Of a stretch of DNA of 64,000 nucleotides, positions 28,911-38,459 are shown one piece after another. The DNA lies in contig JAISLD010000008.1 of NCBI GenBank assembly GCA_031260665.1, positions 37,196-101,195 on the forward strand. Direction: 5' to 3'. The notes under the pieces were generated by a model. That model did no database searches. It was not told where the DNA came from and saw nothing but the letters and a program-made list of their open reading frames with translations. The position numbers and the translations under genes were made by a program. The stretch is from Oscillospiraceae bacterium (GTDB lineage Bacteria; Bacillota; Clostridia; Oscillospirales; Ruminococcaceae). Within the stretch, counting starts at the first letter, position 1. Each line of letters starts with the position of its first letter.

Positions 28911-29746
28911 TGAATAATGGTTTAGTAATCAACTCAAACTCAGGCTTATACCGCGTGAGAACAGACGGCGGCGAGGTTGTCTGTCGGGCAAAAGGTCTGC
29001 TGCGGCTTGGCACCGTGTTCCCTGTCACGGGGGACACGGTGACGTTAGCGGAGGAGGGCGGCGCGTTTCTTATTGACGGCATAGGCGGGCGAAAAAACTT
29101 TTTGGTTCGCCCCCCACTCGCAAACTTAGACGCGGTGGTTCTTGTCGTGTCAACGGTCGCTCCCGCGCCAAACACCTTTGTTCTCGACAAGCTGACCGCG
29201 ATAATGGAAAACTGCGGCATAGAAACGGCAATCTTGTTCACCAAATGCGACTTGAAACGCTTTGAGGATATGGAGGCGGTTTACCGCAAAGCGGGGTTCG
29301 CCGTGTTCACTTCCCCAAGTGAGCAAACCGACTTGAAGGATTTTCTTCGTGGGAAAACCGCGGCGTTAATCGGCAACACGGGAGCAGGCAAGACGACACT
29401 GCTGAACAACCTGTCAGGCGGCGCTATCGCGGAAAAAACCGCCGAGGTGAGCCGTAAACTCGGCAGGGGCAAACACACGACAAGGGAAACCACGATGTAT
29501 CAGTTAGACGGGTACTCGTTGGTTGACACACCCGGGTTTTCGGCAGTCGAGTCGGCACGATACGGCGATTTCTCGCGTGACAGACTGCCGCACCTGTTCC
29601 GTGAGTTTGCGCCTTACATAGAGAGGTGCGGTTATGCCGACTGCCGCCACATCAAAGAAAACGACTGCGAGATACGTGCGGCACTATCACGGGGAGAGAT
29701 AGCAGAGACGAGATACGAAAGCTTTTGCCAAATGACAGCCGAATAA
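28910..29746 (+). CDS. rsgA: Ribosome small subunit-dependent GTPase RsgA
   Basis: LIGNTGAGKTTLLNNL, LGRGKHTTRETTMY, VDTPGFSAVE, YADCRHIKENDCEIRAAL. Confidence 0.95.
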   Translation: MNNGLVINSNSGLYRVRTDGGEVVCRAKGLLRLGTVFPVTGDTVTLAEEGGAFLIDGIGGRKNFLVRPPLANLDAVVLVVSTVAPAPNTFVLDKLTAIMENCGIETAILFTKCDLKRFEDMEAVYRKAGFAVFTSPSEQTDLKDFLRGKTAALIGNTGAGKTTLLNNLSGGAIAEKTAEVSRKLGRGKHTTRETTMYQLDGYSLVDTPGFSAVESARYGDFSRDRLPHLFREFAPYIERCGYADCRHIKENDCEIRAALSRGEIAETRYESFCQMTAE

Positions 29747-29766
29747 CAAACAACAAACCTCTCCCA

Positions 29767-29970
29767 ACGGAGAGGTTCTTTTTGCTTGTTAAATAACGTA
29801 TCGCATTAACTTAATTGCCGGTCCGGCACGGACGGAGAGGTTCTTTTTGCTTGTTAAATAACGTATCGCATTAACTTAATTGCCGGTCCGGCACGGACGG
29901 AGAGGTTCTTGTTTTGTCTGATAACGTATCGCATTAACGTAATTGCCGGTCCGGCACGGACGGAGAGGTT
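29767..29970 (+). repeat. Three-copy ~65-bp tandem repeat starting inside the rsgA terminator
   Basis: GGAGAGGTT...GCCGGTCCGGCACGGAC units at 29769, 29834, 29899, with a final GGAGAGG at 29962. Confidence 0.95.
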
Positions 29971-29997
29971 TGTTGTTTTGAACACTTGTTCAAGTGT

Positions 29998-30699
29998 TCA
30001 ATTGTTTGCTTCATAGTGGCTCATTGAGCCGAAGTCGTTTACATTGTCGACCACGTTGTCCGGTACAGACACGATATAAGTATAAGCCTCGGGGACAACG
30101 CCGACAATGACGGTTTCAGCCGCGATGAACTCGGTTTCGGCGGTGGTCGAAGCTGTGTACCCGGGGATAATCGCCGAAACATCAACGCTGACTGTTATGA
30201 TAATCTTGTGCAGCGTTTGGTTTATCCCCGCCGACTTAAACTCGCTTGCCACACGCACATCGGCAAAACCTTTCGGTCGTGAGATTACGTTGACGTCGGG
30301 TCCTCTGCCGTAAAGCATTTGCACCCCCGAGAGTGTCCCCGCAGCAACCGCAAGCTTGCGTTCGCCCATCTCACGAAGAGCCTCGTTTATCTCAAGTGCG
30401 GCGCGCGACTTCATTCGGTTGACACTCACAACGTCGGTTTCTATCCCCGCAATCTGTCCGTTTTCACCGTAGTTCAGGTGAACCAACTTGTCGTAAGTCA
30501 CGTTTTCGTCAGTCAAGGCGTGCTCAATTGCGCCGTTCACTATGTCGGTTGCGAGGATACGCGACTGATACGCCGCCGTTTTCGTGATAATCGGGCGGAG
30601 CGCCGTGTCAACCGAGGTGAGCAGAATCATCACCAACAATGTGCCGACTATCAGCGTGTATCCCACCGCCCTTTGTTTCCCGCGCCTTCGTCTTGACAT
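29998..30699 (-). CDS. yunB: Sporulation protein YunB-like
   Basis: Single TM N-terminus, ENVTYDKLVHLNYGENGQIAGIETDVVSVNRMKSRA, IIPGYTASTTAETEFIAAETVIVG. Confidence 0.88.
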   Translation of the reverse strand: MSRRRRGKQRAVGYTLIVGTLLVMILLTSVDTALRPIITKTAAYQSRILATDIVNGAIEHALTDENVTYDKLVHLNYGENGQIAGIETDVVSVNRMKSRAALEINEALREMGERKLAVAAGTLSGVQMLYGRGPDVNVISRPKGFADVRVASEFKSAGINQTLHKIIITVSVDVSAIIPGYTASTTAETEFIAAETVIVGVVPEAYTYIVSVPDNVVDNVNDFGSMSHYEANN

Positions 30700-30734
30700 A
30701 TCGTGCCCCTTTCAAGTAAGTGTCGCCTCTATTC

Positions 30735-30868
30735 AAGCGCAACACCGAAGGTCATACCCCTCGGGGCACAGGCGGGCGACCGGAACGACTCAGTCGATGC
30801 CCTTGCCGCTCCCGCAAGAGCGGAATCTCTGCGCAACGAATGGTTTAAGTTGCTAACGATGATTATAT
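30735..30868. repeat. Family B intergenic element
   Basis: CCGAAGGTCATACCCCTCGGGGCACAGGCGGGCGACCGGAACGACTCAGTCGATGCCC. Confidence 0.85.
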
Positions 30869-30902
30869 AGCACCACCTCTATTCTATTCAAGAGCAAAAC
30901 AA

Positions 30903-31058
30903 AAAACCTCTCCGTCCGTGCCGGACCGGCAATTAAGTTAATGCGATACGTTATTTAACAAGCAAAAAGAACCTCTCCGTCCGTGCCGGACCGGCAATTA
31001 AGTTAATGCGATACGTTATCAAACAAAACAAAAACCTCTCCGTTTGGGAGAGGTTCTT
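30903..31058 (-). repeat. Second 65-bp terminator repeat array, inverted relative to 29767-29970
   Basis: CCTCTCCGTCCGTGCCGGACCGGCAATTAAGTTAATGCGATACGTTAT in two copies plus the terminator hairpin. Confidence 0.95.
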
Positions 31059-31072
31059 GTTTATTTGATGAC

Positions 31073-32119
31073 TCAATTATCTATCATCAGTTCCGCCCAA
31101 AGTTCATCATAGAGCTTTCTGGTTTCGGGGGGGAGGTTGATAAAGACTTCAAGGCGAGCCATCGTTTCATCGTCGGGGTAGCAGATATCCTCGAGTTCGT
31201 CGTTCGCTTTCAGCTTTTCGTAGACGCTGACTAGCGGTGTAGAATACCCGACAGCGATTGCGTTGCGATAACCCGAGTCTGTCGAACACATAAAGTTGAT
31301 GTACTGTTCCGCCGCAGTCTTGTTCTTTGCCGACTTCGGGATACACATTGCGTCAACAAAAGTGTTGGTCGTTTCTTTTGGGATAACAACGCCGAGGTTC
31401 GGGTTGTCCTCTCTCATAAGGAAGTAATCCCCGACATAATAGGGCGCGACAACCGCTTCGCCGCCGCCCATTTTGTCAAACACTTGGTCCATAACATAGG
31501 CTTGAACAAGCGGTCGTTGCTCTTTAAGCAGAGCGTATGCCTCACGAATTTCGCTTTCGTTTGTCGTGTTAAGACCGTAGCCCAGCACAGCGAGAGCGAT
31601 AGCGAACGCGTCACGCGGATTGTCAAACATCAAGATGTTGCCCGCATACTGCTTGTCAAAGAGAGCCGTCCAACTGTCAGGTGCTTCGGACGTGGTTGAC
31701 GCGTCATAAATCAAACCTACTATTCCCCACGTGTACGGCACGCTGTACTCGTTGTCAGGGTCGTAGAGCAGACCTTTCTTTGACGGGTCGATGTCGTTGT
31801 AGTTTGGGATATTGGTGAAGTCGAGCGGGAGGAGCATATCTTCCTCAATCATACGCGCCACCATATAGTCGCTTGGGATAATGACGTCGTAAGACGCGCC
31901 GCCGCTCTTCATTGTTGAATAGAGCATTTCGTTCGTGGTGTAGGTCTTGTAGTTTACCACTATGCCTGTTTGCTTCGTGAACTCCGCGTTCAGGTCCTCG
32001 TCGATGTATTCGCCCCAATTAAAGACGTTTACGACTTCCGCCGGTTGGCAGGACGACACAAGCGATAGGCTTGCGGCGGTGGCGAGTGTGAGCGCCAAAC
32101 ATTTGCTGAATTTTTTCAA
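31073..32119 (-). CDS. potD: Spermidine/putrescine ABC transporter substrate-binding protein
   Basis: Lipoprotein signal, VNVFNWGEYIDEDLNAEFTKQTGI, DVIIPSDYMVARM. Confidence 0.93.
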   Translation of the reverse strand: MKKFSKCLALTLATAASLSLVSSCQPAEVVNVFNWGEYIDEDLNAEFTKQTGIVVNYKTYTTNEMLYSTMKSGGASYDVIIPSDYMVARMIEEDMLLPLDFTNIPNYNDIDPSKKGLLYDPDNEYSVPYTWGIVGLIYDASTTSEAPDSWTALFDKQYAGNILMFDNPRDAFAIALAVLGYGLNTTNESEIREAYALLKEQRPLVQAYVMDQVFDKMGGGEAVVAPYYVGDYFLMREDNPNLGVVIPKETTNTFVDAMCIPKSAKNKTAAEQYINFMCSTDSGYRNAIAVGYSTPLVSVYEKLKANDELEDICYPDDETMARLEVFINLPPETRKLYDELWAELMIDN

Positions 32120-32946
32120 AACTTTTTCTCCTTGTTTTTATCTTTCGCTTGGATTACGTTGATGATAACAAGCAGCAACATAACCGACACGAACATTATT
32201 GTACTCAGTGCGTTGATTTCGGGGTTGATGCGTTTTCTTGTCATTGCGTAGACTGCCACCGACAGCGTTTGCACGCTTGAGCCGCTTGTGAAGTAGCTGA
32301 TAACAAAGTCGTCAATGCTCATCGTGAAGGCAATCATCATTCCGCTGACGACGCCGGGCATTATCTCGGGGAGGATAACCTTGCGGAAACCTTGAAACGG
32401 TGTCGCGCCTAAGTCAAGGGCGGCCTCGAGGGTGTGCTTGTTCATCTGGCGAAGCTTTGGCATTACTGAAAGTATAATATATGGGATATTAAACGTAATG
32501 TGTGCCAGCAACAGTGACCAGTAACCAAGCGAGATATCCGCGCCAAGGGTGCGAAGAAACGTCGTTATCGCGACAAAGAGAAGCATAAACGACACGCCCG
32601 TCAAGATATCCGGGTTCACCACCGGGATATTGTTGACGGTCATAACCACGTCGCGGGTTTTCTTCCTCATTCGGTGGATACCGAGTGCCGCCGCTGTGCC
32701 GATGATTGTAGCCGCAAGACTCGCTATAATGGCGACAGACAGCGTGACGACAAGCGCCTCAAGAATCGCCCTGTCGCGAAAGAGTTCTCCGTACCACTTC
32801 AACGTAAAGCCCGTCCAGACGGAGCGGCTTTTGCTGTTGTTGAACGAGAACGCCGCCATAACGAATATCGGTGCGTAGAGAAATATATAAAGCAGACCTT
32901 GAAGCGCAAAGCTGAACACGCGAAAGCGTGGTTTCTGTGTTGACAT
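32116..32946 (-). CDS. potC: Spermidine/putrescine ABC transporter permease
   Basis: FNNSKSRSVWTGFTLKWYGELF, EAALDLGATPFQGFRKVILPEIMPG. Confidence 0.92.
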   Translation of the reverse strand: MSTQKPRFRVFSFALQGLLYIFLYAPIFVMAAFSFNNSKSRSVWTGFTLKWYGELFRDRAILEALVVTLSVAIIASLAATIIGTAAALGIHRMRKKTRDVVMTVNNIPVVNPDILTGVSFMLLFVAITTFLRTLGADISLGYWSLLLAHITFNIPYIILSVMPKLRQMNKHTLEAALDLGATPFQGFRKVILPEIMPGVVSGMMIAFTMSIDDFVISYFTSGSSVQTLSVAVYAMTRKRINPEINALSTIMFVSVMLLLVIINVIQAKDKNKEKKF

Positions 32947-32968
32947 TGGTTATATACTCTTTAAGTTA

Positions 32969-33874
32969 CTAAAACATCGACGTTTCTTCGCCACCGTCGC
33001 CGAACTTGTTCATCACAAACATACAGACGAGAACAATCAGCATCATCACAATGCTGACCGCCGAGCCGATGTACGGGTTGTAGGCGTTGCCGAGAAACTG
33101 CATTTCAATCAAATCGCCAAGCAAAAGCGTCTTGCCCCCACCCAGCAGTTTTGAGATGACAAATGTGCTGACACTCGGCACAAATACCATTGTCACGCCA
33201 CTCAGCACACCGGGGAGCGACAGCGGAAACACAACGCGAAGAAACGTGCGCACGCCGTTCGCGCCCAAGTCGCTCGAGGCTTCAAGCAAACTGCGGTCGA
33301 GCTTTTGCAGAACCGTCAGTATCGGGAGGAGCATAAATGGCAGGTAGTTGTAGACCATACCGAGAGCCACCGCCGCTTCCGTGTTGATTATCGACACTTT
33401 GCCGATACCGAGGAGGACAAGCAGCTTGTTCAGCAGCCCGTTGTTCTCGAGAATCGACATCCAAGCGTAGGTGCGAAGCAGAAAGTTTATCCACATCGGC
33501 ACCATAAGCAGCACCATAAACACCGACTGAACCTGCGGGGTTTCCCTCGACACGACATAAGCAATCGGGTAGCTGATGAGCAGGCATATTGCCGTGGCAT
33601 AAAAAGCCAAGCGAAAACTTGCGGCGAACACAGGTCGAAACTCCCACATCGACTTGAAGTTGTCGAGGGTTACTCCCCCGTTCTCCCCTGTGAAAGCGAA
33701 CACAACAACGATGATAAGCGGCGCGATTACAAAGACGGTCAGCCAAAAGAAATAAGGAGCGGCGAGTTTCCTGCTAATATGAATCGCCCCCTTCCGCTTT
33801 GGCTTCGCCCGCAGACTTGTGCATGATGTGGATATCTTCCGGCGTGAGAAAAAGCCCCACGTTTTCGCCCACAT
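32969..33874 (-). CDS. potB: Spermidine/putrescine ABC transporter permease; true start probably at or after the potA stop
   Basis: PYFFWLTVFVIAPLIIVVVFAF, LLEASSDLGANGVRTFLRVVFPLSLPG. Confidence 0.88.
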   Translation of the reverse strand: MWAKTWGFFSRRKISTSCTSLRAKPKRKGAIHISRKLAAPYFFWLTVFVIAPLIIVVVFAFTGENGGVTLDNFKSMWEFRPVFAASFRLAFYATAICLLISYPIAYVVSRETPQVQSVFMVLLMVPMWINFLLRTYAWMSILENNGLLNKLLVLLGIGKVSIINTEAAVALGMVYNYLPFMLLPILTVLQKLDRSLLEASSDLGANGVRTFLRVVFPLSLPGVLSGVTMVFVPSVSTFVISKLLGGGKTLLLGDLIEMQFLGNAYNPYIGSAVSIVMMLIVLVCMFVMNKFGDGGEETSMF

Positions 33875-34847
33875 TAGGGGCTTTTGTGGAGTGAATAAGC
33901 CAGTTGTAACCGTCTGCTTCTATCGTTGACTCGTAGTGCACGCCCTTGAACGTAACCGACAAAACACGACCTTTTATGGGTGAGTCGTCTGTTGAAACCA
34001 GCTGAATATCTTCGGGGCGAATTACCACATCGACAGGCGACTCTGTATCAAAACCTTTGTCGACGCAGACCCAGCGGACACCGCCGAACGTGACGTCAAA
34101 GTCTTTGTGCATTGTGCCGGGCAAGATGTTGCTTTCACCGATAAAGTCGGCGACAAAAGCGTTCTTCGGTTCGTTGTAGATATCAACAGGCGTGCCTATT
34201 TGCTCAATCACGCCGCCCCGCATAACCGCGACGGTGTCGCTCATCGTCAGCGCTTCTTCTTGGTCGTGGGTGACATAAATAAAAGTAATGCCGACTTGCC
34301 GCTGAATACGCTTCAGTTCCACCTGCATTTCTTTTCTCATCTTGAGGTCAAGCGCACCAAGCGGCTCGTCAAGCAGCAGAACCTCAGGTTGATTGACTAT
34401 AGCTCTCGCGATAGCCACGCGTTGCTGCTGACCACCCGACATCTGTGTGACCCGCCGCTTATCGAAGTTTGTAAGCCCGACAAGTTCAAGCGCGGCGCCT
34501 ACGCGGCTTTTTATCTCGGATTCGGTTTGTTTTGCGATTCTCAAACCGAAAGCGATGTTTTCGTATACATTCAAATGGGGGAACAACGCGTACTTCTGGA
34601 ACACAGTGTTCACCCGCCGCCGATATGGCGGCAAATCATTTACCCGTTTTCCGTCGAAGAAGATGTCCCCCGACGTCGGTTTTTCAAATCCGCCGATGAT
34701 TCGGAGCGTGGTGGTTTTGCCGCAACCTGACGGACCAAGCAGTGTCAAAAACTCCTTGTCGTTGATATACAAGTTGATGGATTTAAGCACTGTTTCCCCG
34801 TCGAACGTCATCACGCAGTCTTTCAAGCGGATAAGTTCTGTTGACAT
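33774..34847 (-). CDS. potA: Spermidine/putrescine ABC transporter ATPase
   Basis: LLGPSGCGKTTTLRIIGGFEKPTSGDIFFDGKRVNDLPPYRR, LSGGQQQRVAIARA. Confidence 0.95.
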   Translation of the reverse strand: MSTELIRLKDCVMTFDGETVLKSINLYINDKEFLTLLGPSGCGKTTTLRIIGGFEKPTSGDIFFDGKRVNDLPPYRRRVNTVFQKYALFPHLNVYENIAFGLRIAKQTESEIKSRVGAALELVGLTNFDKRRVTQMSGGQQQRVAIARAIVNQPEVLLLDEPLGALDLKMRKEMQVELKRIQRQVGITFIYVTHDQEEALTMSDTVAVMRGGVIEQIGTPVDIYNEPKNAFVADFIGESNILPGTMHKDFDVTFGGVRWVCVDKGFDTESPVDVVIRPEDIQLVSTDDSPIKGRVLSVTFKGVHYESTIEADGYNWLIHSTKAPNVGENVGLFLTPEDIHIMHKSAGEAKAEGGDSY

Positions 34848-34900
34848 TTATCAATCCCCCTCTCGCACAACGGGCTATCCGTTGTACACAAATTTATGAA

Positions 34901-35210
34901 CTCGTTTCTAATTATAACATATCGCAGATATGTTATAATTGCGCATCAGAGGGCGGTTGCCCCAACGGGGCGAGCCCGTGCGCAATATAATAAGCGCTCG
35001 TTTCTAATTATAACATATCGCAGATATGTTATAATTGCGCATCAGAGGGCGGTTGCCCCAACGGGGCGAGCCCGTGCGCAATATAATAAGCACTCGTTTC
35101 TAATTATAACATATCGCAGATGTGTTATAATTGCGCATCAGAGGGCAGTTGCCCCAACGGGGCGAGCCCGTGCGCAATATAATAAGCACTCGTTTTTAAT
35201 TATAACATTA
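34901..35210. repeat. 96-bp tandem repeat, three full copies and a partial fourth
   Basis: Exact period: CTCGTTTCTA at 34901, 34997, 35093; CTCGTTTTTA at 35189. Confidence 0.97.
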
Positions 35211-35230
35211 TTTCGACAAATGTCAATACA

Positions 35231-36397
35231 TCACTGATTCACAAACTCGGCAATCCGCTTCATCGCCTCGCCTATGTGCTTCAGCGAATACGCGTAGGAT
35301 ATCCGAACGTATCCCTCGCCGCTTGCCCCGAATGCCGAACCGGGAACAACCGCGACTTTCTTCTCGTTTATCAGCCGAACACAAAACTCTTCTGATGTCA
35401 AACCTGTTTTCGTGATGTTCGGGAAAACGTAGAACGCGCCGCCCGGTGTGAAGCAAGGCAGCCCCATATCGGCGAGAAGCTGCACGCAAAGTCGCCGCCG
35501 CATATCGTACTCGTCAACCATACGCGCCACGTCGTCGGCACAATCTGTCAACGCTGTGACCGCGGCAAGCTGGCTGGTGGTGGGGGCGCACATTATGGCG
35601 AACTGGTGGAGTTTCAGCATTTGCGAGAGAATCGGCTTCGGTGCAAGCGCATAGCCAAGCCGCCAGCCCGTCATAGCGAACGCCTTTGAGAAGCCGTTGA
35701 TGACGACAACGCGCTCTCTCATGTTGGGAAGCGACGCGATAGACACGTGCTTGTCGCCGCCGTATGTCAGCTCGGAATATATCTCGTCTGATATCACCGC
35801 GATGTTCGTGCCTTTCAGCACCTCGGCTATAGCAAGCAAGTCGCTTTCCGTCATAACCGCGCCTGTCGGGTTGTTCGGGAACGGGAGGACGAGAGCTTTT
35901 GTCTTGTCGGTAATCTTCGATTTAAGATTCTCGGCAGTCAGCTTAAAGCCGTTCTCTTCTCTTGTCACAAGCGGCACGGGGACACCGCCGGCCATCTCTG
36001 TTATCGGTGAGTAGCAGACGAAGCAAGGTTCGGGGATAAGCACCTCGTCGCCAAGGTTCACAAGTGCGCGAATCGCGAGGTCGATTGCCTCGCTGCCGCC
36101 GACAGTCACGAGAATCTCGTCAACAGGACTATAGGTCACGCCGATTTGCTTTGCCGTGTATGTCGCTATCGCCTCACGAAGGGCAAGCGTGCCGCTGTTG
36201 CTCGTATAGCTTGTGCGTCCTTTTTCAAGTGAGGTTATCGCGGAGCGGCGAACCCGCCACGGCGTCTTGAAGTCGGGCTCACCGACCGACAGCGAGATAA
36301 CATCGTCCATTGTCGCCGCTATGTCAAAGAACTTCCGTATGCCCGACGGCTTAAGTGATTTGATTTTATCGGATAAAAGAGAATCGTAGTTCATCAC
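35231..36397 (-). CDS. Class I/II pyridoxal-phosphate aminotransferase
   Basis: SVGEPDFKTPWRVR, NNPTGAVM, NGFSKAFAMTGWRLGY. Confidence 0.93.
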   Translation of the reverse strand: MMNYDSLLSDKIKSLKPSGIRKFFDIAATMDDVISLSVGEPDFKTPWRVRRSAITSLEKGRTSYTSNSGTLALREAIATYTAKQIGVTYSPVDEILVTVGGSEAIDLAIRALVNLGDEVLIPEPCFVCYSPITEMAGGVPVPLVTREENGFKLTAENLKSKITDKTKALVLPFPNNPTGAVMTESDLLAIAEVLKGTNIAVISDEIYSELTYGGDKHVSIASLPNMRERVVVINGFSKAFAMTGWRLGYALAPKPILSQMLKLHQFAIMCAPTTSQLAAVTALTDCADDVARMVDEYDMRRRLCVQLLADMGLPCFTPGGAFYVFPNITKTGLTSEEFCVRLINEKKVAVVPGSAFGASGEGYVRISYAYSLKHIGEAMKRIAEFVNQ

Positions 36398-36882
36398 AGT
36401 TTACCGCGTTCGTCGGTGTCGTCGTCGTCGCCGAACACCACGCCCTCTTCTTTGTAACGCCGCAGAATTATCTTTGTCCGTGTTGACATCACGCCGTCTA
36501 TTGTCGCCAAGTTTTCCGACACAAAGAACGCGATATCACGGAAGCTGCTGCCACGCATAGTGACGAGCAGGTCGCAGTTGCCGCTCATCAGCTGAACGCC
36601 CGCTATCTCGGGGAAGCCGCAGAGTCGTTCCGCTATGCCGTCATATCCGTTTTCGGCTTGAGGTGTGACTTTCAGCTCTATTTGAGCGGTCACGGCGTTG
36701 CGGTCGAGCCGCTCTTCGTCAATCAGCACGGTATAGCCGCGAATAACGCCGTCGCGTTCCAACTTCGCTATTCTGTCGGTCACTTCGCTTTCGGGCACGC
36801 CGAGCATTGACGCGAGTTCACGCGGGTCTGTCCGTGAATCTTGGCGCAGGAGTTTTATCAGTTTCTCATTCATTTTATTCAC
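36394..36882 (-). CDS. Lrp/AsnC family transcriptional regulator
   Basis: LLRQDSRTDPRELASMLGVPESEVTDRIAKLERDGVIRGYTVLI and a RAM-like C-terminus; overlaps the aminotransferase start. Confidence 0.9.
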   Translation of the reverse strand: MNKMNEKLIKLLRQDSRTDPRELASMLGVPESEVTDRIAKLERDGVIRGYTVLIDEERLDRNAVTAQIELKVTPQAENGYDGIAERLCGFPEIAGVQLMSGNCDLLVTMRGSSFRDIAFFVSENLATIDGVMSTRTKIILRRYKEEGVVFGDDDDTDERGKL

Positions 36883-37699
36883 CTATATATTCATCAATAG
36901 GAATCGCGACAGGCCGCCGCTTCACGTAGTACGTGACTTCGGCAAACCCTATGTCGCGGAGTTTTTTCGCTGTATCTTTCAGCCCCGTGCCGAGCATCCA
37001 CGCTTCGTGTGCGTCGCTGCCGAGGGTCACGCGCCTGCCGCCTAACTCGAAATAACGCGAAATCATTTCAAGATGTGGGTCGGTGCGGTTGTAATAGCTC
37101 ATTCGCAGCCCCGAGGCGTTGACTTCAAGCGATTTGTCGTTCTTTATAAGTATCCTGAACACATCGTCTATGCTGTTTGACCAACGCGTGAGGTCGAGAG
37201 GTATGCCCTCTCTGCCGAGAATGTATCGCAGAGGATAGGTGATGTGGGCAAGCGAGTCAAAGCCGTTCCACTCGGTTACTTGAATCAGTTCATCGAAGTA
37301 GCGGTCGAGGTGCGGCACGGGGTCGGTGCCGCGATAGTTGGTGTGATAGAAGTCGCGTTCGCCTTTCAACTCGTGGAGTGAGCAGAGGATAAAGTCAAAC
37401 TCGTGTGTTCGTAAGAACTCGTTTGTCACATCGGGCAGGTGGCAAGGCTCGCCGAGTTCAACGCCGCGATAGAGAACAACTGTGTCTTTGTACTTCTCCC
37501 TGAAGCCGTCAAACTTGGCGTAACCGCGTTCAAAGAGGTCGTGGCTGTTGCTCTTCGGGTCGCTGTAAGCCGTCATATCCGCGTGTTCGGTGAAACAAAG
37601 CGCCGACAAACCGAGTGAAGGGCATTTCTCCGCGTATTCGTCAATGGTTGCGCGTCCGTCGGCGCTGAAGATAGTGTGCAGGTGTGTGTCGATATACAT
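36875..37699 (-). CDS. Histidinol-phosphatase / PHP-domain phosphoesterase
   Basis: MYIDTHLHTIFSADGRATIDEYAEKC, CFTEHADM, LGSDAHEAWMLG. Confidence 0.87.
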   Translation of the reverse strand: MYIDTHLHTIFSADGRATIDEYAEKCPSLGLSALCFTEHADMTAYSDPKSNSHDLFERGYAKFDGFREKYKDTVVLYRGVELGEPCHLPDVTNEFLRTHEFDFILCSLHELKGERDFYHTNYRGTDPVPHLDRYFDELIQVTEWNGFDSLAHITYPLRYILGREGIPLDLTRWSNSIDDVFRILIKNDKSLEVNASGLRMSYYNRTDPHLEMISRYFELGGRRVTLGSDAHEAWMLGTGLKDTAKKLRDIGFAEVTYYVKRRPVAIPIDEYIGE

Positions 37700-37708
37700 T
37701 GTTGTTAT

Positions 37709-38437
37709 TTATTCCAAGTTAGTCCAGACGTTTTGAACGTCGTCGTTGTCGTCAAGCGAGTCGAGCAGTTGTTCCATTCGGCGTTGATGTTCTTCGCTTT
37801 CAAGTGACGTGTAGGTGTCGGGCAAGTAGACCGCTTCCGCTGACAGCACCTTGTAGCCCGACTTGGTGAGGGAATCAGCCGCTGTCGTCACTTCAGTCGG
37901 TTCGGAGAACACCTCGGCAGTGTCGTCGTCAAGGTCAAAGTCCTCGCAACCCGCTTCAATCACGGCTTCCATCAGCTTGTCATAGTCGATGTCGCCGTCC
38001 TCGTTGTCCAACGTCACAAGTCCACGCCGCTTGAACATAAACGACACGCAACCCGCCGTCCCCATATTGCCGCCGCTTTTGTCAAAGAAGTGGCGGATTT
38101 CACCTGCGGTGCGGTTGCGGTTGTCGGTAAGGCAGTCAACCATAACGGCGACGCCGCCGGGACCGTAACCCTCGTAAACGCAGTTCTCGTAGTCGTTCTT
38201 TTCGGTGCCGCCTGCCGCTTTTTTGAGAAGCCTGTCGATGTTGTCGTTCGGTATGTTGTTGCTTTTCGCCTTGGCGATGAGGTCACGCAGTTTGCCGTTA
38301 GACGCGGGGTCGGCTGAACCCGACTCTTTTATGCAGACAAGTATCTCGCGCGATATTTTCGTGAAGATTTTGGCTCTCGCTCCGTCTTTCTCGCCCTTTT
38401 TGCGTTTGATTGTGCTCCATTTGGAATGTCCTGACAT
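37709..38437 (-). CDS. yebC: YebC/PmpR family DNA-binding regulatory protein
   Basis: MSGHSKWSTIKRKKGEKDGARAKIFTKISREI, YEGYGPGGVAVMVDCLTDNRNRT. Confidence 0.96.
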   Translation of the reverse strand: MSGHSKWSTIKRKKGEKDGARAKIFTKISREILVCIKESGSADPASNGKLRDLIAKAKSNNIPNDNIDRLLKKAAGGTEKNDYENCVYEGYGPGGVAVMVDCLTDNRNRTAGEIRHFFDKSGGNMGTAGCVSFMFKRRGLVTLDNEDGDIDYDKLMEAVIEAGCEDFDLDDDTAEVFSEPTEVTTAADSLTKSGYKVLSAEAVYLPDTYTSLESEEHQRRMEQLLDSLDDNDDVQNVWTNLE

Positions 38438-38459
38438 AAATAATACCCTTATATAATGT

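Noticed and set aside
29767-29970. Possible CRISPR array from 65-bp repeats
   Set aside because: No variable spacers; the repeat is re-copied terminator arm plus a constant module.
33486-33496. DnaA-box-like TTATCCACA
   Set aside because: A single match inside potB; no cluster of boxes seen, so expected by chance.
34901-35210. Possible CRISPR array
   Set aside because: Units are contiguous 96-bp tandem copies with no unique spacers and no cas genes nearby.
34896-35237. 113-aa ORF of repeated SFLIITYRRYVIIAHQRAVAPTGRARAQYNK units
   Set aside because: It is the translation of a 96-bp non-coding tandem repeat whose features (palindromic promoter-like motifs, nested stems) are at the DNA/RNA level.
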